From the NCBI GenBank assembly GCA_029216955.1, contig JANAVB010012097.1:156550-220549 (forward strand): a stretch of 64,000 nucleotides of DNA, in the 5' to 3' direction. A program made the position numbers and the translations under genes. The notes beneath the pieces were generated by a model. The model saw only the letters and a program-made list of their open reading frames with translations, made no database searches and was not told where the DNA came from. This stretch comes from Iris pallida. Its lineage: Eukaryota > Streptophyta > Magnoliopsida > Asparagales > Iridaceae. Below, in pieces: positions 56,875 to 64,000 of the stretch; position 1 is the stretch's first letter; every line of letters starts with the position of its first letter.

Positions 56875-57345
56875 AAACCAAAATGACGATACGAACCCAA
56901 CGGTATCTCCAGAATTGGATTCCGTTGACCCGATCTCAATTTGGCCCGTTGACCAAACTTGGAATTTCGGTTTGCACGGAAATGCGTGCCAGAGCCAATG
57001 TTCTCAAAACTCAGCAAACTACCTGTCAACGAGTCCAGAATGATGATACGAACTCAACGGTATCTCCAGAATTGGATTCGATGAGCCGATCTCAAAATGA
57101 CCCGTTGACCCGGATATTGGTATCCGACTTGCACTGAAATGCGTGCCGGATCCAATGTCCACCAAAACCTAGATATTATACGTCAACGAGTCCTGAATGA
57201 TGATACGAACTCAACGGTATATCCGGAATTGGATTCCGATGAGCCGGCGTCAAAAAGTCCCGTTGACCCAGAATGTGGGACCCGCTTTGCACCGAAAAAC
57301 ATGCCCGGCCCACGTTCTCAAAATCTAACAAATTTTATATGAAAA
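56875..57345. repeat. Three tandem units of about 155 bp in F
   Basis: Units begin near 56878, 57031 and 57188 with AATGATGATACGAACTCAAC, and share GGATTC, CCGTTGACC and TTGCAC blocks. A faint fourth copy begins near 57348. Confidence 0.82.
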
Positions 57346-57769
57346 CATGCCAGAACAACGCCACAAGTCTAATGGTGGTGTCAGAAATGAAATCTGGAGT
57401 CCCGTGTTCAAAAATGGAATTTTACAAGTTGGAAATTACGAATTCTGACGGCCAACTTTGGCGTCGAATTCAACCAATCAAACAAGCTCACAATGAAACG
57501 AAACTGGAGGGGTAGTAAGAGGGTTATACCAGCTTCGCACCAGAACTGGTAGCATGCCAAACGGAGCTGCGGTGGAGGAGATACAAGCTGACGAAGTTGG
57601 CCCCGCGAAACTGTCCAAATTTAATATAATTTAAACGGTCAACTTGGTGGCCGTTTTGATGTATCAAACGATAAAATTAACGAACGAAAATTGACAGTGA
57701 TGAAGGTGGATATACGAGATTGTGACGGAGCGAAGAAATCTTCGATCCAACAGTCGGATCTCCGGAAAA

Positions 57770-58095
57770 ATGCACGCGAAGTCGCTGCGACGGAGCGCCA
57801 AAATGAACTCGATTCGCGCGCGTCACGGGACGTCGTGCAAAACGCATGAATCGCCTCGACGGTGCATCCCGGAGGACGGTGGCCGTCAGGGGGGACTTGC
57901 GGAGTGGGGCCCACCTACGGTGTGCCACGGCGGCCCACGCGGCGGCGCGGCGGCGTACGCGCGGCCCGCGCGTGCGCGCCTGTGCACATGCAGCAGCTGC
58001 TGCTGTTGGCCGCTATGCGGCGCGGGAGGCCGGCCTAGCCACGGCAAATGTGGGGGCTGTGCCTCCTTGCCCGGCCGACCTAGGCACGGCGCGCA
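57770..58095. other. GC- and CpG-rich island in F
   Basis: Very GC-rich (for example CGGCGGCGCGGCGGCG near 57945), unlike the AT-rich surroundings. The ORF 57722..58162 across it is compositional and I do not call it a gene. Confidence 0.7.
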
Positions 58096-59360
58096 TACGA
58101 CGGTGTGGGTGGTTAAGGCTTGGATGATGATGGTGGTGACATGGATGATGAGGATCGGGTGAAGAAGAGGAGGAGCTGGAGGAGCTCGGCCTGGTTGGCC
58201 AGGTGGCCGGCGGCGAAGCCACGCCGGAGGGGGAGGTCGGGCCAGTAGAGGAGGTCGGGGCAGTATTGGTGCTGTTGTGATGGTGTTGGTGTTGCTGTTG
58301 TGATGGTGTTGGTGTTAAGTTATTGTGTAGGAAAAATAAAAGAGAGAGAGATGAATAATAATGAGAGGGAGGAAGAGAGAGAGAGGGAAAAGTTGCTCCT
58401 AGATTTTAGGGCCGACACTATAGGGGAGGGGGCTGTGTGAATGTGAGGGGAATAAATGGTGAGGATTAGATGGAATAATCCAAAGGCTAGGATTAAATGT
58501 AGGAAAATAGGTTATCCCAATAGGATTAAATCAACAAAATTTCCAATAATAATTAAAAATAGGTAGCAAGGATATTTAGTATTTTTCAAGGGCAATGAGG
58601 CTGAGGATGATGGTGATGGAGAATAACACGAAGCTGGGCTGGGTTCGGTCAAGCTGGTTTGGGTCAAACAGACATTACAAAATAATCGAATTAAAAAATA
58701 GATGTTGATGATCATGGATAAATAAGTAGCACATAGGGATTCCAATAAATGGGACACAAGTGTTGGACGGGTAGTAGGCTCAATGTGGGCCATGTCCATA
58801 ATTGGGACTGACAGTTTTGGTCGACAGGGGACCCACAAATCAAGTTGGAAAATGAATGTGACGTCGTGGAGTGAAATAAAGTCGGGTCACGTGTCAGGAA
58901 AGTTGTGCAAAAAAATGGATCACAAAATGGCGTGTCTGAGTGGGACACGAAGGTCATGGGTGACGAGCGTCTCGAGTAGGTCATCAATGAGGAGTTGGTT
59001 TCAAGAAACTGACTGGTCTTGCGCTCCAAATTAAAAGTCACGGTAACGTGCTGAAAATGATCAAAGAAAAGAGTGGGAAAATAATTAATAATCAACTGGT
59101 CTAATTTGACCCGAAGTTCAGCGAAGCAAAAAGAGTCCAAGGAACAAGTTTGGATGGGACACTATGTACCATCATGAAGGTAATCATGTCCACTCCAAAA
59201 CTCGTGAAGAAGATTTCCAGAGTTTAACATCCCTGACACTCCAAATATCAATAGCATGGGAAAGTACACTTAAAGATAAATAACAGAATAAATTATTTAT
59301 TAAAACTAAATTAATCAGAAAAATTTTAAAAAAATCAACCCGAATTTTAGGGTGCTCACA

Positions 59361-59582
59361 GTCTGTCATTATGACAGAGTCATAATTACCTCTTTTGTGT
59401 CAGGGCTGCCACTTTTTCAGTTGTCAGCCGTCAAAGTAATTAATGCAGGAGGGGAGAACTGTCTTGCAAGCCAGTGTCTTCTGTTCTAAGCCGTATAGGA
59501 CGTCTTGAGCCGCATGAATCTGTGAGCCGCATGGGCTTCCTGAGCCGCATGGAGTTTTCTTTAGTATTTCCATGCTTCTCCA
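59361..59582 (-). repeat. C 5' LTR, part 2
   Basis: The LTR resumes after F with GTCTGTCATTATGACAG (GTCTG being the right duplication of F, against GTCCG at 55041..55045) and runs to GCTTCTCCA, matching 38999..39236. Confidence 0.88.
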
Positions 59583-59587
59583 GAGGT
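59583..59587. other. Target-site duplication of C, right copy (GAGGT)
   Basis: GAGGT after GCTTCTCCA, matching 37941..37945. Confidence 0.88.
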
Positions 59588-59790
59588 AATATGGACGTGG
59601 TAGGCTTGATCTTTGCTGGGGTATAGAACAACAATCCAGAGGTAATATGGACGTGAACTATTTTCTAGAGCGTCAGGATAATCATAGAACTGATGCAAGA
59701 AAAACGACAACTCAGATGTAATGGACATGGTAGTCGCGTCTTCCAGGCATAGAGAAGCAATCCAGAGGTATGTGGACGTGAAGTTCTTCA
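59583..59790 (-). repeat. CAGAGGTAATATGGACGTG repeats of D
   Basis: Four loose copies (near 59581, 59634, 59711 and 59762) of the motif seen as CAGAGGTAATGAGGACATGG in C and as its complement in B. C inserted into one of them. Confidence 0.75.
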
Positions 59791-59891
59791 TCTACTTGAG
59801 AGAATATATAGGAGGGAGGGAGAGAGATCCCCTTACCAGAACTCATGGGCACCCTTTTCATGGGATGTGGGTACCTACGCTGGTTCTGTCT

Positions 59892-60234
59892 TCAGACGTA
59901 ATACTTCTTTAGGAACATGCCATTGATAGGCATCATTAGCAAGTTACCATTAGGCTTAACTAGCCGATAAGCACCGTTGGAGTATACCGTTCCTATGACG
60001 AACGATCCTTCCCACTTGTGCTCGAACTTCCCATTCGTCTTGTAGGTTATCACCATCAGTCTCCATACTGCCAATACGAGGTCGTCCACCTGGTAGGATC
60101 TTTTGCGACCTTTTTGTTGAAGGCCCCAAGATGCGATCTTGGTAAAGATCAATCCTTTGATGCACGAGCAAGTGTCTTTCATCCAGCCCTCTAACTCTTA
60201 TAACCGCCTACGCTGATTGTATTCGATGGTTAAC
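59892..60234 (-). pseudogene. D integrase C-terminal remnant
   Basis: The minus strand reads DDLVLAVWRLMV, HKWEGSFVIG, SNGAYRLVKPNG and FLKKYYV-stop, matching the last 90 residues of B integrase. Upstream of about 60234 the sequence jumps to linker text, so everything from RT to the integrase core is deleted. Confidence 0.8.
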
Positions 60235-61209
60235 TGATTAGTGATCATGTTAGCAGACAACATCTTCTTAAAAACTTGACTCATGCTGGTATTGGAGTCC
60301 CAAATTGAGGAGTCAGAAGAGTGTGGCCTCATGACTTCTTTCTTTGAATCTTCTGAGGTGGACATAGGTATAACGTACCCCAGCCCTCGACGAGGCGAAT
60401 CCGTAAGGAAAGACCCGGCCTTTACCATAATTATTCCGTTATTGCTATTCATGTCATAGCCCATCTTTTGGATAAGGTTTTTGGCTTGCACCATGTTGCG
60501 GTAGAACTGTATTTTGCCGCCATCGAGGTCTGGGTCTACAGGAGTCATTCGCTGCAGATGCTCCAATCGACCGAATATGATGGGTTCCTTTTCTTTTTTC
60601 CTGGCTGGAACTACGAAGTAGGCACCCCGGACTAGGACAACTCGGCTCACATGGTTTGCAGTTGTCACTTGCGTCTGTAGTTTACACAAAGAATTATCCA
60701 GGAAATATTTGGTGTTCTAGCATGCACCAGAGTAGTTCGATATAACTTTCTGTTATTAAAGTAAGATATTTTATCCCAAGGGATTACGTCGTCGAAAGAG
60801 TGGGCCTCCGTGTTGGCGCAGATGTAATCTTCTAGCTCTTCGTTAGTGAGGACTAGAGCTGCCGCGGAGGAGAAGGAGGATGCCTCCCTTTCAGCTTGAC
60901 CATCAAGGGAATTGTGGTCGGATGCTCCTGCACCTTCATAGTCGGCTTTGGAGACCTCTGGGGTAACCTTATTCGTATAGGCCCCTGACCAGCTTCCCTC
61001 ATCACTGGAGGCAAAGGTGGAGCTTTGCCCTGAAGCTTAACAACGAGAGGCACTGACACCTTGGGAGGCCTCCCTTTCAGTCGTACCTTTAAAGGTTCTT
61101 CGGCCACTGCTACTTTCTGAAGATGTCTCTGCCTCATCGTCAGCATTATTGCTGTCATCGTCCCAGGGGACTGACTTGTACAGATCGGCATCCGTACAGT
61201 AGGCATCAA
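60235..61209 (-). pseudogene. D linker between protease and the deletion
   Basis: The frame 60198..60689 has VTTANHVSRVVLVRGAYF, PIIFGRLEHL and RRGLGYVIPMSTSEDS, matching the B linker. The frame 60853..61209 has repeated basic motifs (KVRLKGRPP, VVKLQGKAPP, IRIRLPQRSP, MVKLKGRHPP), the D form of the RLPR repeats. Confidence 0.65.
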
Positions 61210-61238
61210 GTCATCGAACGGGTCGATATCAGCAAACT

Positions 61239-61660
61239 CTATTTTGATGGTCCCGTCGTGGCCATATACTTCATATACTGATATAGGGTGGAAGGGATCA
61301 TGTACTCATGGATCCATGGTCGCCCCAGCAGCATGTTGTAGTTTATGTCTGTATCAATGACATAACAGGTCACTTTAGTATGAAGGTCGCCGATCTGACA
61401 TTTTAGGCAAAATTTGCCCAGGGGCTCGCTCTTTTCCGCATTTAAGCCACTAATTGTTGTGTTCGAGGCTGTCAACCGCTGTATCTGATTCGCTAAAGTT
61501 TGAAGCAGGCTTCTTGGGATAATGCTTAGAGAGAAACCTGGGTCGATGTGGATGCGATCGACCTTAATGGCACCGACATACCCTGTATAGTACATGGGCG
61601 GTTGTGCCAGTTATTCTTTAGTAGCATGTCTTGCTTGGTGAAAGTGATACTAGAAATCAC
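61239..61660 (-). pseudogene. D protease remnant
   Basis: YYTGYVGAIKVDRIHIDPG, LSIIPRSLL and CYVIDTDINYNMLLGRPW match the C protease, with the DPG active-site form. Confidence 0.76.
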
Positions 61661-64000
61661 TTCGACCATGCTGTGTAGTAATATGGGCAAGTTACGAGAT
61701 CCACTTTCGGTGGCCGAACCTAAGTGAAGAAGGACTCGGCGTTCTGTAAAGCTTCACTGAGCATATCTCGGGTCTCCTTAGAGAGGCGGAGGAGCACAAA
61801 AAATGATAATCTAGCCGAAGTATTAGCCAGCTGCGCTAGAATATCGAAGTTGTAGGGCTTGATAGGCCCTATTGCTGGATTCTTTCTGATGGGTTTGTCG
61901 AAATGAACCTCCTTTGTTTCTGCTTATCCACGGTAGGGGCCCGGGATGGACCCGCCTCTGGTGCCTCAGGGGTTTGAGGTGGACCTGCTCCTGATATACT
62001 GGGACATGGGAAGTATTTGGTGGAGACTCCTCCTGGTTTGGAGCCTGGCTTTTCTCTTGCCTCTGCGTCGAGCGGGTGGTCACCAAAGCATCATCGGTTA
62101 CGTCGAGACCATGCAGTATGCCTTGCTTTTCTTCTATTTGGCAGAAAGGGTCGTAGATGTCATCATGTCGGGAACCAACTCAGGATGTATCCACATTACT
62201 TTGCCTTGAGGCATGGAGAATGGGACGACCCTTGAGCATTGTCCCGTGCTGGCAGAAGGTTGACTACTTCCATCGTCGCCTTTGGAATAGGGATGACGCC
62301 ATCTTGCACCTCTGTGGCTGGAAAACTCCCAAACTGGAGAATAATAATGGTGGTCGTGACGGCCTTCTCTTCGTAATCCAACGATATAATGTTGGCATTG
62401 ATGAGGCACTAAATTTGCCTCTTCAATACATAGTAGTCTTGTGTTGAGTGATGGACTGGTGATAATGGCAGTATTTGGGATGGTCCACGTTTCCTACCTC
62501 ATCAGGATGCCTGGGTGCCGGGATGGATAGTTTGCCACTCTTCGTATGCATCTCGAAGAGCTCCAGCGTATCCTCGTTATTGAAGAGTAAGTCTCCCTCG
62601 GCCTCTGCGCTTTCGCAGACTTAGGGTTCACAACTGTGAACATTTGGAGATGTTGACGATCATGGCTTGCTTGCCTTTTCTGTCTTACGGTTGTTGTTAG
62701 ATGAGCGTCTCCCTTTGTCTTCGGCACAAAAGTGTAGCCCAGGGGCTGTGCGTCATGGGCTTTCCTTTGTGTGGCATCCGCCTCTGTAACGAAAGACGTC
62801 CACTCCGTACAGGGAGCACTGTGCTACAATTTTATAGCGGGCATCATGTTCTTACGGCAGGAGTCCATAAGCATAGGCTTGGGCATGCCGGGTAGTAATC
62901 TGAGGGCTGTCTGGAAGAAACGCTCGATGTATGCGTGGACCAGATCTTTTTTCCTCTGGATAATTTCCATGAGGGTCGACATGGTCATATCCATGCATAG
63001 GCTACCCCTGCGAGGCTCCTATGAATATGTTGGACAGGAGGGCATCATCCTTTGGCAGGTGTCCCGTTATTGAGGCAAAGTGCCTCAAGTATTATCGGGA
63101 GACCCCTTTTCTTTATAAGGTGGAAGCGTCTGCGGATTGTATTTGTGAGGATAGATGACGTTGTCCCACTCGGCAGGATATGGCTGCCGGATCCCCGTCT
63201 TTCAGAATGTTGCTTGCTTCTCCTTGGCATCATGACGAGCATACAGCTCCTTGATAGCCTACTATATTTCGGTTGGCATTACGGAGCCTGTGGCCGACGA
63301 GGATGGTCCTTCCTGATTGGCAGTAGGCAGCCTGTTGGATTCGCAATGGTTGGCGGATCACGTGCAGGTGTAGTAGCAGCGGGGGCCATGCTACTCTTGA
63401 GGTCGATTATGACCGAGGACAGGGTCTTCATGGTGTCCGTCAGCGTATCTAACTTTGCCTCGAGGACTTTGATACGTCTGAGAGCTTCGTTGTTGTCTTC
63501 CTCATTGCCATCGGCCATGAACACAGACCGAGTGTGAGATGACTCGAAGGAGCCATAGTTCCCTCATTTCCTGGCTCAGACGCCTGAGCCTCGCTGTCCT
63601 GAGGATATACCATAAGATTATGATCTTCTTCGAACTCAGTATGGTTGCTACCCCAGTCTGGTGACTGGTTGTGCCAATGGAAACATCCGTATCATATTGC
63701 GCCTCCTTAGATTAGAACACCCAATTTTTGACAAGGCACCCAATCTAGATCTGGAACGAGTGCCTTGGAACACACCTTCATCGGGTACCTTAGTTTTACT
63801 GCTCTCTGACTTCCTTTTCGGTTTAGTAATCGATATGGAAGAACTCTAGGAGGGCTTCTTGAAAGCTCTGGAACCCTGCACCTGTAGCATTTGATGATGC
63901 AGGGTTCATCTTCCCTATGGCTCACTGACCCCTGTTAAGCCTCTAGCATGGGGTCGGCGTAGAGTAGAGGCTTTGGAAGATGGAATGCCTGCTCGACGAT
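61661..64000 (-). pseudogene. D gag region, open at window end
   Basis: Short frames match B gag in order: ATEVQDGVIPIPKATMEVVN near 62300, a spacer with THTKSG-like text near 62540, capsid parts near 62960, and the helical segment ALRRIKVLEAKLDTLTDTM (63279..63524). Many stops interrupt it. ORF1-like Lys- and Ser-rich text appears near 63700..63925. The gene continues past the window end. Confidence 0.65.

Larger units (their letters stand above)
55046..59360 (-). mobile_element. F: probable solo LTR, 4.3 kb, Tekay-like
   Basis: It starts TGTCACGACCCGAACCC and ends GGTGCTCACA on the plus strand, flanked by GTCCG (55041..55045) and GTCTG (59361..59365), one mismatch. It splits the C LTR exactly where the two C LTRs otherwise match. 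No gag or pol sequence is visible, so a solo LTR left by recombination fits best; a large non-coding derivative is the alternative. The reading GGGTCGTGACA at its minus-strand end resembles chromovirus LTR ends. Confidence 0.78.
37946..59582 (-). mobile_element. C: Tat/Ogre-type element, relative of B, interrupted by F
   Basis: About 21.6 kb in place, about 17.3 kb without F. LTRs are 37946..39236 and 54002..59582 (the latter split by F). On the minus strand it has ORF1, gag, protease, linker, RT, dead RNase H, aRNH and integrase; on the plus strand it has the antisense gene. Every domain is collinear with B. Perfect GAGGT duplications flank it. The coding frames are broken in many places. 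Confidence 0.9.
34719..64000 (-). mobile_element. D: Tat/Ogre-type element, deleted, host of C
   Basis: D is read in two parts, 34719..37945 and 59583..64000, joined across C. In minus-strand order it shows gag, protease and linker, a large deletion, the integrase tail, CAGAGGTAAT repeats, an antisense-gene remnant, a polypurine hairpin and a 3' LTR. Its 5' LTR lies beyond the right end of the window. It shares architecture with B and C but is diverged. Loss of RT, both RNase H domains and most of integrase makes this copy non-autonomous. Confidence 0.75.

Noticed and set aside
57722..58162. 146-residue Arg- and Ala-rich ORF in F
   Set aside because: It lies in a GC-rich island where stops are rare, is open on the other strand too, and lacks a domain.
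55046..59360. F as a complete autonomous element
   Set aside because: No gag or pol motif on either strand, no internal LTR pair and no primer-binding site found.
1..64000. tRNA, rRNA or small nuclear RNA genes
   Set aside because: I looked for clover-leaf arms, A and B boxes and rRNA cores and saw none; short tRNA-like matches are the primer-binding sites. A covariance search would be needed to be certain.

Overview
This window is plant nuclear DNA made almost entirely of nested LTR retrotransposons. I see no convincing host gene, tRNA, rRNA or CRISPR array. The plant assignment rests on three things: chromodomain-bearing Ty3/gypsy pol genes of Tekay/Del type, large Tat/Ogre-type elements with two RNase H domains, and very long LTRs. 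The species cannot be named from the sequence. Coding capacity is broken almost everywhere by stops, frameshifts and deletions, as expected for old heterochromatic DNA.

Layout, left to right. (1) A1 (629..11184, minus strand) is a complete chromovirus with two LTRs of about 2.8 kb and a perfect TTGAC target duplication. It sits in an unassigned stretch (1..623 plus 11190..11718) that looks like part of another LTR, called G here. (2) E is a second, more decayed chromovirus on the minus strand, with a pol remnant at 11719..13363, a gag/protease remnant at 30416..31547 and a 5' LTR at 31548..34343. (3) B (13364..30415, plus strand), a 17 kb Tat/Ogre-type element, has inserted into E; the E protease reading resumes exactly on its far side. 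(4) D (34719..37945 and 59583..window end, minus strand) is a Tat/Ogre-type element with a large internal deletion. (5) C (37946..59582, minus strand), a relative of B, has inserted into D with a perfect GAGGT duplication. (6) F (55046..59360), a 4.3 kb probable solo LTR, has inserted into the right LTR of C.

B and C share one plan: LTR, primer-binding site, ORF1, gag, protease, a linker with repeated RLPR-type motifs, RT, a gypsy RNase H that has lost its catalytic aspartates, an archaeal-type RNase H, integrase, a non-coding strip of repeats and hairpins, an antisense gene, then the polypurine tract and 3' LTR. The antisense gene is the most interesting object here. B and C carry it at the same place with three introns at the same positions and in the same phase where I could check it, a TATA box about 100 bp upstream of the ATG, and a conserved 3' end. 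Its first intron is filled with the same ATGCGGCT-type minisatellite found in the LTRs and inside gag. A second striking feature is a nested hairpin enclosing the polypurine tract and the first bases of the 3' LTR; it is present in B, C and D with compensating base changes.

All coordinates and homologies come from reading by eye. Family names come from known domain signatures, not from database searches.
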